A stretch of 64,000 nucleotides of DNA from UBA2966 sp965242505 (GTDB lineage Bacteria; Pseudomonadota; Alphaproteobacteria; UBA2966): NCBI GenBank assembly GCA_965242505.1, contig OZ251449.1, positions 2,542,001-2,606,000 on the forward strand. The letters run 5' to 3'. The position numbers and the translations under genes were made by a program. Positions 43,299-51,930 of the stretch are shown in pieces (the first letter of the stretch is position 1; each line of letters opens with the position of its first letter). Below the pieces are notes generated by a model, which did not search any database, was not told where the DNA came from, and saw only the letters and a list, made by a program, of their open reading frames with translations.

Positions 43299-44426
43299 TC
43301 ATGCCGCCGCCGCCAGATCCTCTCCGAGCAACGCAGTTACCGCTTCCTCTTCGACATCGGATGCGATGAACGCGCGTCCGATGCCCTTGGTGAGCACGAA
43401 CGTCAGCCGTCCGCCGCGCGCCTTCTTGTCCTGCCGCATGTGCTCGAGCAGCGTCTCGGGGCGGACGGCGTCGAACCCGGGGACCGACGCGACGGCCGTA
43501 GGAAGGCCGGCGTCCGCGATGTGGCGACGAACGCGGACAACCTCCCCGGCGGCGCAGAACCCGAGCCGGGACGACAGTTCGAACGCCTTCACCATTCCGA
43601 TGGCCACCGCCTCGCCGTGCAACAGGCGGCCTTCGTAGGCGGCTTCGGCTTCCAGCGCGTGGGCGAACGTATGCCCCAGATTCAGAAGGGCGCGCGAGCC
43701 GGCCTCCCGTTCGTCCGCGGAGACGATTCGCGCCTTGGCGCGGCAGCTCGTCACGACGGCGTGGCGCGTCTCCTCGGCGTCCCCCGAGACGACGCGCGCG
43801 CCGTTCGTTTCCAGCCAGGCGAAGAAGTCGGGCCGGTCGATCAGGCCGTATTTCACGACCTCGGCGTACCCCGCCCTCGTCTCGCGCCGCGGAAGCGTCC
43901 CGAGCACGGACGTGTCCGCGAGAACCAGTTTCGGCTGATGGAACGCGCCGACGAGGTTCTTGCCCCGGCGGGTGTTGATCGCGGTTTTTCCTCCGACGGA
44001 ACTGTCGACCTGAGCGAGGAGGGTGGTGGGCGCCTGGATGACGTCGACGCCGCGCCGCAGGACGCTCGCCGCAAATCCGGCGAGATCGCCGATGACGCCG
44101 CCGCCGAACGCGACGATCGCGTCGTTGCGCTCGATCCGGAGTCCGATGAGGCGGTCGAGCAGCGCCTCGAGATGCGCGAAGCTCTTGACGCGTTCTCCCG
44201 CGGGAAGCGTTATCGAGTCGTGCGTGATCGACGACGAATCGAGCGCGGCCGTGAAGGTCGCGAGATGTCGGGCCGCCACGTTCTCGTCGGTCACCACCGC
44301 CACGCGCTTTCGACGAAGCACGGGCGCGAGCAGTCGTCCCGCCATTCCCAGGACGTTGGCTCCGACATGAATACGGTAGCCGCGGTCCCCGAGAGCGACG
44401 TCGACGACATCTGGGCCAGTTTGCAT
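43299..44426 (-). CDS. aroB: 3-dehydroquinate synthase
   Basis: 375 residues from ATG 44426 (MQTGPDVVDVALGDRGYRIH). Motifs include FGGGVIGDLAGFAASVLRRG, TTLLAQVDSSVGGKTAINTR, KNLVGAFHQPKLVLAD, EVVKYGLI, LNLGHTFAHALEA and LHGEAVAIGM, covering the NAD and zinc sites. It is the second step of the shikimate pathway. It is 11 bp downstream of aroK. Confidence 0.96.
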   Translation of the reverse strand: MQTGPDVVDVALGDRGYRIHVGANVLGMAGRLLAPVLRRKRVAVVTDENVAARHLATFTAALDSSSITHDSITLPAGERVKSFAHLEALLDRLIGLRIERNDAIVAFGGGVIGDLAGFAASVLRRGVDVIQAPTTLLAQVDSSVGGKTAINTRRGKNLVGAFHQPKLVLADTSVLGTLPRRETRAGYAEVVKYGLIDRPDFFAWLETNGARVVSGDAEETRHAVVTSCRAKARIVSADEREAGSRALLNLGHTFAHALEAEAAYEGRLLHGEAVAIGMVKAFELSSRLGFCAAGEVVRVRRHIADAGLPTAVASVPGFDAVRPETLLEHMRQDKKARGGRLTFVLTKGIGRAFIASDVEEEAVTALLGEDLAAAA

Positions 44427-44437
44427 CGATAGGTCAG

Positions 44438-45019
44438 TCAGGCGTTGGCATCCGTTCGGTTCGCCGACAGATATCCGCCCGCCGAGAGTTCCTCCATGAT
44501 CTTGTCGACGACGGTTCGGTGCGGCTTGTCGCCGGTGTCCACGACGATATTGGCCTCTCCATACACCGGATATCTCCGGTCTATCAGATTTTCGAGGGTT
44601 TCGCGCATGTCGCCGTCTCTGAGAAGCGGCCGGTCGTCGCGCCGCGCGCATCGTCGCACCAGGACGTCCAGATCCGCTCGCAACCAGACCGAAACGCCCT
44701 TCTCCCTGATGCGATCGCGCGTTTCCTCGTTCATGAAGGCCCCGCCACCCGTCGCCAGAACTCCCACCGGCCCATCCAGCAAGCGCCCGATGACCCGTTT
44801 CTCGCCCTCGCGGAACGCGGCTTCCCCGTGGACCTCGAACATGTCTCCGATGGAGCATCCGGCCGCCCGTTCGACCTCGTCATCCGCGTCGACGAACGGA
44901 ACGCCGAGCCGGGCCGCGAGCCGGCGACCGATGGTGCTCTTCCCCGCGCCCATGAGTCCGACGAGGACGATCATCCGATTCGGGGCGGCCCAGGCTGTCG
45001 CTTTACTGGATATCGACAT
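44438..45019 (-). CDS. aroK: Shikimate kinase
   Basis: 193 residues. P-loop GLMGAGKST (about 21-29), shikimate-binding DADDEVERAAG, VLATGGGAFMNEETR, and lid region RDDRPLLRDGDMRET. It phosphorylates shikimate. The gene starts ATG 45019 and is divergent from the small membrane protein gene across a 186-bp gap. Confidence 0.95.
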   Translation of the reverse strand: MSISSKATAWAAPNRMIVLVGLMGAGKSTIGRRLAARLGVPFVDADDEVERAAGCSIGDMFEVHGEAAFREGEKRVIGRLLDGPVGVLATGGGAFMNEETRDRIREKGVSVWLRADLDVLVRRCARRDDRPLLRDGDMRETLENLIDRRYPVYGEANIVVDTGDKPHRTVVDKIMEELSAGGYLSANRTDANA

Positions 45020-45086
45020 CGGATCAGGCGCCGGGAGGCTTTGCGACTGGAGCGGGAAACCCGCGTCGGGGGACGGTGCCGGGACG

Positions 45087-45115
45087 TTGAATCCCGACTC
45101 GCGAGCCGATAGACT
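45087..45115 (+). promoter_or_regulatory. Candidate sigma-70 promoter for the 45206 gene pair
   Basis: TTGAAT (45087-45092), 17-bp spacer, TAGACT (45110-45115), about 90 bp before the ATG at 45206. It lies in the divergent gap with aroK. Confidence 0.4.
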
Positions 45116-45205
45116 GACTCAACTTCGCCACAATTGCACCTTAGCATATGTGGTCGGAGGTTGTCCCGACCCGCGGCGCGCCTTCCCAGGATTCCATGTA
45201 GCTTG

Positions 45206-45346
45206 ATGTCCAAGGCGCCGTACATCGCACTCGTCATCGTGTTGCTGGTTCTGGTTGGCGGAGCCGCGTTTCTCGCCACGTGGGACATTCCACCTCCATC
45301 GAAAAGCGTGGAAAAGGTGTTGCCCGATGAGCGCTTTCCCCGCTGA
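45206..45346 (+). CDS. 46-residue membrane-anchored protein
   Basis: MSKAPYIALVIVLLVLVGGA then AFLATWDIPPPSKSVEKVLP, ending DERFPR. One N-terminal transmembrane helix and a short Pro-containing tail. The last 20 bp overlap the start of the next gene, indicating translational coupling. The tail pattern (DIPxPxxxVEKVxPDxRFPR) is one I recall from small conserved alphaproteobacterial proteins upstream of a secreted repeat protein and xerD; this is recollection, not a search. Confidence 0.65.
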   Translation: MSKAPYIALVIVLLVLVGGAAFLATWDIPPPSKSVEKVLPDERFPR

Positions 45347-47174
45347 TCGACCGTCGCTCGGCCCGTCCCTGCGCCGGTCGATGTTCGGCGCGGCGCTGGT
45401 CGCGCTGATCGGTTCCCCGGCTCACGCGCAAGTGGGACCGCCGATAAAGTTGATACCCGACCCCCAGGTCCCGCAGCGGGAGCCCGCGGTTTCAGGCGCG
45501 CCGCCCGCGGCGAGTCCGGCCAGCGAACCGTCGTCGTCCGGTTCCTGGTCCAGGACGCGGCCCATCGTACAGGGCGAAGGTGTCGTGGTCGGCAGAATCG
45601 CCGCCGTCGATCCGTCTTCCGTCGGCCTTTTGACGGAAGAGGACGGCGGCTTCGGTTTCGACATGTGGGTCGGGAGCGACCGCGCCTTCATCGAAGCGCT
45701 GGTGCCGCGTCTTCCGGCGCGAACCCTGTCGCCGGTGATGCAGGATCTGACCCGTCGCCTGTTGCTGTCCGAAGCGCGGGTTCCGGCGGGCGCGCCCATG
45801 GCTTCGAGCCTGCTGGGACTCCGGGTGGAGCGCCTCGGCGCCAGCGGCAGGACCGATCTCGTTCAGGACCTTCTGCGCCTGGGGACATCGCGACTCCAGG
45901 ACGCATCGCTCGCGCGCGCGGAGGTCGACAGTATGTTGCTGTCGGGAAACCACGCCGGAGCGTGCGCCAATATCGAGGCCTTGCTGCGGACGGACGACGA
46001 TCCCTATTGGCTCAAGGGTCTCACGTTCTGCAAGGCGTTGAACGGTGAAGGCGCCGCGGCCCGGCTCGGCGTTTCCTTGCTGCGGGAGGGGGGCGGGGCC
46101 GGGGACGACGTCTTCTTCGAGCTGGTGGAATCGCTCGTGGGAGAAACGAGGTCGCCGTCCGGCGGTCTGATCGATCCCTCGCCGTTGCATCTGGCGATGC
46201 TGCGCGCCGCCCGCCTCGAGATTCCCGACGGCGCGGTCCCGGGCGCGCGACCGGCCATACTGCGCGCCATCGCGGTCTCGCCGAACGCGCCGTTGGCGAC
46301 GCGCCTCGTGGCCGCGGAGCGCGCCGAGGCCGCCGGCGCCCTTTCGCCGGACGCGCTGACGGCGATGTACGCCAGCGTGGATTTCTCACCCGAGGATCGA
46401 CTGGCGTGGCGGGCCCTGGCGGTCGAGGAGGCCGGACCGCGAGTCAATGCGCTGCTGTACCAAGTCGCCTCCATCCAGACCGATCCCCGGACGAAGGCTC
46501 GCGCCATCGTCGCCGCGCTGTCGCGGGCGCGCGCCGCGGACGGGTTCGGCACGGCGGCGCGCATCCTGCGAGACATCTGCAAGTCCATAGAACCGTCACC
46601 CGGCCTGGCGTGGGCGGCGTCGGATATCGGGCGGGCTCTGCTGGCCGCCGGAGATGTGGGGTCCGCGCGGCGCTGGTTCGACATGCTTTACCGGAGCGCT
46701 ACGCCCGAAACCCCCGATGCCGCCGTCGCCATTCTGGATCTCTGGCCCCTCGTCCAGCTCATGGATATCGACGGTTCCCTGGGATGGAACGCCGATGCGC
46801 TGGTCAACTGGTGGGCCGGCGAGCAGGAACGGTCGGGAGATGACGCTTTCGAGCGGGCCGCTGTGATTCTGGCGTTGATGGACGCGATCGGTTATGACGT
46901 TCCCGAGGCGTCGTGGCGGGAGCTGCTGGAATCGTCCTTGACCGTCACCGCCTATCTGCCCTCGGTGCAACTCTGGCGGGCGTTGGAGATCGCGTCCGCG
47001 AACGGCCGTGTGGGCGAGACGGTCCTGTTGTCGTTGCTGGCGCTCGGCGAGGTCGGCCCCGTCGGCGCCGATCCCACGACCCTGCATACCGTCGTGTCCG
47101 CTCTCATGGGCGTGGGTCTGGAGACGGATGCCAGAAAACTGGCGCTCGAATCGGCGCTCGCCAAGGGCCTCTAG
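45327..47174 (+). CDS. Large secreted alpha-helical protein of unknown function
   Basis: 615 residues from ATG 45327. The signal peptide (MFGAALVALIGSPAHA, cleavage near residue 34) is followed by a Pro/Ser-rich linker to about residue 75. The rest is an Ala/Leu-rich helical solenoid-like body, reminiscent of TPR-type repeats (LLLSGNHAGACANIEALL, AARILRDICKSIEPSPGLAW, ALLAAGDVGSARRWFDMLYR). No enzyme motif seen. It is coupled to the 46-residue membrane protein upstream and lies about 50 bp before xerD. It is probably a periplasmic or envelope protein. Confidence 0.8.
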   Translation: MSAFPADRPSLGPSLRRSMFGAALVALIGSPAHAQVGPPIKLIPDPQVPQREPAVSGAPPAASPASEPSSSGSWSRTRPIVQGEGVVVGRIAAVDPSSVGLLTEEDGGFGFDMWVGSDRAFIEALVPRLPARTLSPVMQDLTRRLLLSEARVPAGAPMASSLLGLRVERLGASGRTDLVQDLLRLGTSRLQDASLARAEVDSMLLSGNHAGACANIEALLRTDDDPYWLKGLTFCKALNGEGAAARLGVSLLREGGGAGDDVFFELVESLVGETRSPSGGLIDPSPLHLAMLRAARLEIPDGAVPGARPAILRAIAVSPNAPLATRLVAAERAEAAGALSPDALTAMYASVDFSPEDRLAWRALAVEEAGPRVNALLYQVASIQTDPRTKARAIVAALSRARAADGFGTAARILRDICKSIEPSPGLAWAASDIGRALLAAGDVGSARRWFDMLYRSATPETPDAAVAILDLWPLVQLMDIDGSLGWNADALVNWWAGEQERSGDDAFERAAVILALMDAIGYDVPEASWRELLESSLTVTAYLPSVQLWRALEIASANGRVGETVLLSLLALGEVGPVGADPTTLHTVVSALMGVGLETDARKLALESALAKGL

Positions 47175-47225
47175 CGGCGGGTCCGTGAGGGCGGCGAACA
47201 CCGCGCAGGTTGTCGGCGGGAACAT

Positions 47226-48164
47226 TTGACCGATACGAACGTCGAGCTGTTTCTCGAGATGATGTCTGCGGAGCGGGGCGCTGCGTCGGCGACTCTGAGC
47301 AGCTATCAGCGGGACCTGGAGGATTTCGCCAGGTTCGCCGACGAACGCGGCGTGACGGTCTCTTCCGCCGATACCGGACTCGTTCGCGACTACCTCTCCT
47401 CCATGTCGGATGCGGGTCTGGCGGCATCGACCGCGGCTCGTCGCCTTTCCGCGCTTCGGCAGTTTTTCGGTTTTCTGTACGCGGAGGGACTACGGAAGGA
47501 CGATCCCTGTATCGCCGTCGACGGCCCTCGGCGAAGCCGTCCACTGCCGAAAGTGCTTTCGGAGCGCGAAGTCGAGCTGCTTCTGAACACGGCGCGCGAG
47601 ATGAAAGGCCCTGAAGGCGCGCGATTGCTGGCGTTGACGGAAACCCTCTACGCCACGGGTCTCCGCGTGTCGGAACTCGTCCGCCTGCCCCTGTCCGCCG
47701 CGAGATCGGACTCCCGGGTGCTGATGGTGCGGGGCAAAGGCGAGAAGGAGCGGATCGTGCCTCTCAGCGAGTCCGCCAAGGAAGCGATCGTCGACTACGT
47801 CGCCGTGCGAAAGCATTTTCTGAAGGAGAACGAGGATTCCCCGTGGCTGTTCCCATCGCGGAGCGGGCGTGGGCATCTTTCGGAGCGTCGGTTCGCGCAG
47901 ATGATCAAGGACATGGCCTGCGACTCGGGGATCGATCCGACGCGGGTATCGCCGCACGTCCTCAGACATGCGTTCGCGAGTCATCTTCTGGCTCACGGCG
48001 CCGATCTGCGAGCGGTGCAGCAAATGCTGGGTCACGCGGACATCTCGACGACGCAGATCTATACCCACGTACTCGACGAGCGCCTGAAGGAGATGGTGAC
48101 GCGGCATCATCCGTTGAGCGTCGGATCCGGCGCGCGGAACGATTCCTCCGAGAGACGGACATGA
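47226..48164 (+). CDS. xerD: Tyrosine recombinase XerD
   Basis: 312 residues from TTG 47226 (MTDTNVELFLEMMSAERGAA). It has an N-terminal core-binding domain (LSSYQRDLEDFARFADERGV) and a catalytic domain with LYATGLRVSELVRLP, RGKGEKERIVPLSES, HVLRHAFASHLL and LGHADISTTQIYTHV. It works with XerC (15566-16543) at dif. It overlaps the next gene by 4 bp (ATGA). Confidence 0.95.
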   Translation: MTDTNVELFLEMMSAERGAASATLSSYQRDLEDFARFADERGVTVSSADTGLVRDYLSSMSDAGLAASTAARRLSALRQFFGFLYAEGLRKDDPCIAVDGPRRSRPLPKVLSEREVELLLNTAREMKGPEGARLLALTETLYATGLRVSELVRLPLSAARSDSRVLMVRGKGEKERIVPLSESAKEAIVDYVAVRKHFLKENEDSPWLFPSRSGRGHLSERRFAQMIKDMACDSGIDPTRVSPHVLRHAFASHLLAHGADLRAVQQMLGHADISTTQIYTHVLDERLKEMVTRHHPLSVGSGARNDSSERRT

Positions 48165-49195
48165 GCTTCTCCACCGTCGACGAGGCGACGCCGCGATTGA
48201 ATCGCTCGGAGCTCTCGGTCCCCGCGATATCGACGCGGTTTCTGGAACGCGCGGCGACGAGTCCCGCGGACGTCGTCCTGCTCGATCTCGAGGACTCGGT
48301 GGCGCCGGACGACAAGCCGACGGCCCGCGGGAACGTGATCGAGGCCCTCAACGATCTCGATTGGGAAGATCGAACGGTGTCGGTCAGGGTCAACGGCCTC
48401 GATACGCCCTGGATGTATCGCGATGTCGTGGACATCCTGGAAAGAGCCGGCGCGCGCCTCGATCTCGTCATGGTTCCCAAGGTCGGGACGGCGGCGGACG
48501 TCTACGCCGTCGACGTGCTGATCTCGCAGATCGAACAGGCCGCGGACCTGAAAAAACGGATCGGCCTCGAGCTGCTGGTGGAGACGGCCTTGGGAATGCG
48601 GAACGTGGAGGAGATTGCCGCCGCGAGCAGACGCGCCGAGTCCCTTCATTTTGGGGTCGCCGATTACGCGGCATCGACCGGCGCGCGAACGACCGGCGTC
48701 GGAGGGCCGAATCCGAACTACCATACGCTCACCGATCCGGATCATGCGAACCGGCGGGAGAAGCACTGGGGCGACGTCTGGCACTATCCGCTCGCGCGCG
48801 TGGTCGTCGCCGCGCGCGCGCGCGGATTGCGGCCCGTCGACGGGCCGTACGGCGACATCCCGGACACGGAAGGATTTCGCTCGCAGGCGCTGCGCGCGGC
48901 CGCCCTCGGTTGCGAGGGCAAATGGGCGATCCACCCGAGCCAGATCGAACTTGCGAACGAACTGTTCAGCCCCACGAAGGAAGAGCTCGCCCGGGCCCGG
49001 CGCATCCTGTCGGCGATGCGCGAAGCCCGGCGCGATGGCCGCGCCGCCGTGTCGCTGGACGGTCGCATGATCGACATCGCGTCGATCCGTCAAGCCCAGG
49101 CCATGGTGAAGAAGGCTCGCCGGATTCGATCGCGGGAGCGGGCGGGCGGCGGCGGCGCCCGGCGCGGGCCTTCCGCCCCCGAGGCGAAGGCGTAA
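48161..49195 (+). CDS. HpcH/HpaI aldolase/citrate lyase family protein, malyl-CoA lyase-like
   Basis: 344 residues from ATG 48161. Family motifs: DVVLLDLEDSVAPDDK (magnesium and catalytic Asp), VRVNGLDTPWMYRDV, LDLVMVPKVG, LELLVETALGMRNVEEI, HFGVADYAASTG and GCEGKWAIHPSQIELANELF. Such enzymes cleave or condense acyl-CoA thioesters such as malyl-CoA, beta-methylmalyl-CoA or citramalyl-CoA. The exact substrate is not settled. A Gly/Arg-rich tail of about 20 residues ends the protein. Confidence 0.88.
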   Translation: MSFSTVDEATPRLNRSELSVPAISTRFLERAATSPADVVLLDLEDSVAPDDKPTARGNVIEALNDLDWEDRTVSVRVNGLDTPWMYRDVVDILERAGARLDLVMVPKVGTAADVYAVDVLISQIEQAADLKKRIGLELLVETALGMRNVEEIAAASRRAESLHFGVADYAASTGARTTGVGGPNPNYHTLTDPDHANRREKHWGDVWHYPLARVVVAARARGLRPVDGPYGDIPDTEGFRSQALRAAALGCEGKWAIHPSQIELANELFSPTKEELARARRILSAMREARRDGRAAVSLDGRMIDIASIRQAQAMVKKARRIRSRERAGGGGARRGPSAPEAKA

Positions 49196-49209
49196 GGGGC
49201 GGCCGCGAG

Positions 49210-50184
49210 ATGGAAGCGTTTCTCGATTTCGAAAAGCCTCTTGCCGAGCTCGAGGGCAAGATCAGGGAGTTGCGCCATCTCGCCGATACGGGCGATGCGG
49301 ACATAGGCGAGGAAGTCGCCAGGCTGGAAGCCAAGGCGGGCGCGTTGCTGGTCGACACGTACGCGAATCTGACGCCATGGCAGAAGACCCAGGTCGCGCG
49401 TCATCCCAATCGGCCGCATTTCGGCGACTACGTCTCGCGTCTGATCGATGGTTTCACCCCGTTGGCGGGTGATCGCGCGTACGGCGACGACCCGGCGATC
49501 CGGGGCGGATTGGGCCGCTTTCGCGGTCGACCGCTCATGGTGATCGGGCACGAAAGAGGCAATGGAACGGAAGGACGGATCCGACACAATTTCGGAATGG
49601 CGCAGCCCGAGGGCTATCGAAAGGCGGCTCGCCTGATGAAGCTCGCCGACCGCTTCGACATCGCCATCCTCACGTTCGTCGATACGCCCGGCGCCTATCC
49701 CGGCATCGGCGCCGAGGAGCGCGGTCAATCCGAGGCGATCGCGCGTTCCATCGAAACCTGCCTGTCCCTGAGCGTTCCCCTTCTGTCCGTCGTGATCGGC
49801 GAAGGGGGATCGGGCGGCGCGATCGCCCTCGCCAGCGGCAACCGCGTCATGATGCTGGAGCACGCGATCTACTCGGTGATTTCTCCCGAAGGCTGCGCGT
49901 CCATTCTGTGGCGCAGCGCCGAACACGCGCGGCAAGCCGCCGAGGCCCTGAAGCTCACCGCGGAGGACCTGATGGATTTCGGGGTCATCGATACGGTGAT
50001 CGACGAGCCGGTGGGAGGGGCGCACCGCAGCCCGCTCGGCGCCATCGATGCCGCCGGAGACGCCATCGAGGCGGCGTTCACGTCTCTCGACAACCTTGAC
50101 GGGGAACAGCTCAAATCGGGCCGGAGGAAGAAATTCCTGGAGATGGGACGGAACGGCCTGTACGGCGGCTCGAGCCGGGCTTGA
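49210..50184 (+). CDS. accA: Acetyl-CoA carboxylase carboxyltransferase subunit alpha
   Basis: 324 residues from ATG 49210 (MEAFLDFEKPLAELEGKIRE). Motifs include LTPWQKTQVARHPNRPHFGD, RGNGTEGRIRHNFGMAQPEG, FVDTPGAYPGIGAEERGQSE, GEGGSGGAIALA and YSVISPEGCASILWR. It transfers the carboxyl group from biotin to acetyl-CoA with AccD. It lies 15 bp after the lyase gene and is the last gene before the IS element. Confidence 0.97.
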   Translation: MEAFLDFEKPLAELEGKIRELRHLADTGDADIGEEVARLEAKAGALLVDTYANLTPWQKTQVARHPNRPHFGDYVSRLIDGFTPLAGDRAYGDDPAIRGGLGRFRGRPLMVIGHERGNGTEGRIRHNFGMAQPEGYRKAARLMKLADRFDIAILTFVDTPGAYPGIGAEERGQSEAIARSIETCLSLSVPLLSVVIGEGGSGGAIALASGNRVMMLEHAIYSVISPEGCASILWRSAEHARQAAEALKLTAEDLMDFGVIDTVIDEPVGGAHRSPLGAIDAAGDAIEAAFTSLDNLDGEQLKSGRRKKFLEMGRNGLYGGSSRA

Positions 50185-50313
50185 ACCGCGCCGGAACCGA
50201 ACGCCGACCGGCGTCCGCATCGTCCTTCCATTCCGCTCGAGGATCTCGGGCCGCGCAAGCTGCGGCCGCGGCGCTGCTCTTGCGCGAGCGGCGTTGCAGA
50301 GCCGCGGTGAGCA

Positions 50314-51633
50314 ACCGGATAGATGGGTAACACTATAGACCGGATACATGGGTGACAGTGTTCCCGGTCTGTCCCGCTTCCGTGCGGCCCGGCCGGGCCG
50401 CACGGAAGCGGTGTAGCTTCTTCGACCTCCGATCGATGATCCCGAGGTCGACATCCGCGAAGCGGACGATCCAGTCGCCCCCGTCAGTCTCGGCCACGCC
50501 CACAGGCTCACCCCTCAGCGTCTCGCTGACGAAGACCAGATCGCCGCCCCACTTGATGGAGCCATCGGTGCGGACCCGGCGCATCGCGTGCTCGGCATCG
50601 TACCAGGGCTCCTCCAGGCGCTCGGGATGACGCCGCGACGACGACCGGTAGAACGCCGCAGGCGGCCTCTGCCCCAAGGCCTCATGCGGACGATGGACGT
50701 TGAAGTCCTGGCGGAAGCGGTCGAAGCGGGCCTGTTGCGCGTCCGCCGTCGCCGCCGGCGGCGTCGCGGTCTCGGCCTTCAACGTCCGATGCATCCGCTC
50801 ATGCCTCCCGTTCTGCTGCGGCTGACCCCGCGCAATCCGCTCCACCGCGATCCCGGCCTTGATCCACTCCACCGACAGACGCGACAGACCCCCAGCCCCC
50901 GGACCGGCGAACGGCGCCCCGTTGTCCGAACGGATGGCCTCGGGAACCCCGTAGCGCCGGAACACCCGCCCCACCGCCGCCCCCACCGCAGCGGTCTGCG
51001 GCGGGACGATGACGCACGCCAACAGAAAGCGGCTGTAGGCGTCGGTGATCGTCAGCGGATCGCAGCGGACGCCGTCGCGGGTGCGAAACCACCCCTTGAA
51101 GTCGATGCGCCACACGTCGTTGGGAGCCGCCACAGGGCGGAACGGACGACACGGAGCCGCCATCCGACGGCGACGGCGACGGCGCGCCACCAGACCTTCC
51201 GCGCGCAGCAGGTCGCCCATCGTGCTGGCCGCCGGCCACGCCACCTCGGGGTGCTCACCCACCAACACCGCCCGCAGCTTGCGCGGACCCCAGTGCGGAC
51301 GCGTGCGGCGCAAGGCGATGATCGCCTCGGCCACCGACGGCGCCATCGACCGACCATGGCGACGCGGCGCCCGCGACCGATCGACCAGACCCTCCGGGCC
51401 GTCGCCGCGATACCGTCCAAGCCACTTGTACCCGGTCTTGCGGCTGATGCCGTAGTGCTCGCACAGCGCCGTCATCGACCACTCGCCACGCAGATAGTCG
51501 GCAACGAAAACCAGCTTCTCGTCCATCGGACAGGTCTCCTTCCAGGGCATCGGCCGCACCTCCCGCACCTCCCGACCAACCCTCTAACCTGTTACCCATG
51601 TATCCGGTCTGAACTGTTACCTTTCTATCCGGT
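50314..51633 (-). mobile_element. IS481-family insertion sequence
   Basis: About 1.32 kb carrying one transposase gene. The ends are imperfect inverted repeats of about 46 bp. Each contains two tandem copies of a GACCGGATA-type motif: left ACCGGATAGATGGGTAACAC then GACCGGATACATGGGTGACA; right, reverse complement, ACCGGATAGAAAGGTAACAG then GACCGGATACATGGGTAACA. No clear target duplication is visible. It is inserted between accA and repeat R10, starting only 12 bp from that repeat. Confidence 0.88.
50333..51550 (-). CDS. IS481-family transposase
   Basis: 405 residues from ATG 51550 (MPWKETCPMDEKLVFVADYL); six upstream codons are possible. An N-terminal helix-turn-helix (ALCEHYGISRKTGYKWLGRY) and an HTH_29-like region precede an RNase-H integrase core with DDE residues at WRIDFKGWF, IRSDNGAPFAG and QQNGRHERMHRTLK. 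The C-terminus is a beta-rich domain. The frame is intact, so the element may be active. Its stop codon lies inside the left inverted repeat. Confidence 0.92.
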   Translation of the reverse strand: MPWKETCPMDEKLVFVADYLRGEWSMTALCEHYGISRKTGYKWLGRYRGDGPEGLVDRSRAPRRHGRSMAPSVAEAIIALRRTRPHWGPRKLRAVLVGEHPEVAWPAASTMGDLLRAEGLVARRRRRRRMAAPCRPFRPVAAPNDVWRIDFKGWFRTRDGVRCDPLTITDAYSRFLLACVIVPPQTAAVGAAVGRVFRRYGVPEAIRSDNGAPFAGPGAGGLSRLSVEWIKAGIAVERIARGQPQQNGRHERMHRTLKAETATPPAATADAQQARFDRFRQDFNVHRPHEALGQRPPAAFYRSSSRRHPERLEEPWYDAEHAMRRVRTDGSIKWGGDLVFVSETLRGEPVGVAETDGGDWIVRFADVDLGIIDRRSKKLHRFRAARPGRTEAGQTGNTVTHVSGL

Positions 51634-51644
51634 CTGTACCCAGT

Positions 51645-51843
51645 CCACCCCCCTCCCGACCTCCCCCTGCCAGGGGGGAGGAGTATGGATGGTCAGGGGG
51701 GAAGAGCGTCGACGGCTCCCTCCCCCTCTCTTCTTCTCCCTCCCCCTTGCAGGGGGAGGGTCGGGGTGGGGGTCGCGCCTGGGGAGAGGAGCGCGAACGG
51801 ACCCTGCGGCACCCCCGTCACTGGACGAGTCTTGCGGACGAGC
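51645..51843. repeat. Dispersed GC-rich MITE-like repeat, copy R10
   Basis: Same orientation as R1 and R9: core palindrome (51656-51682) with a partial duplication as in R1, then CTTCTCCCTCCCCCTTGC, GGTCGGGGTGGGGGTCGC, and CTGGACGAGTCTTGCGGACG at the right end, where the terminal GAGAAATGCGG is missing. It fills the gap between the IS and the TPR gene. Confidence 0.82.
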
Positions 51844-51930
51844 AGGAAACCGCTTTCGGTTCGATGACGGATCGCCCTGGCGCCCGTGCTATAACCGCCG
51901 TCGTCCAGCGACGCGGAGTGATCGAGCAGG

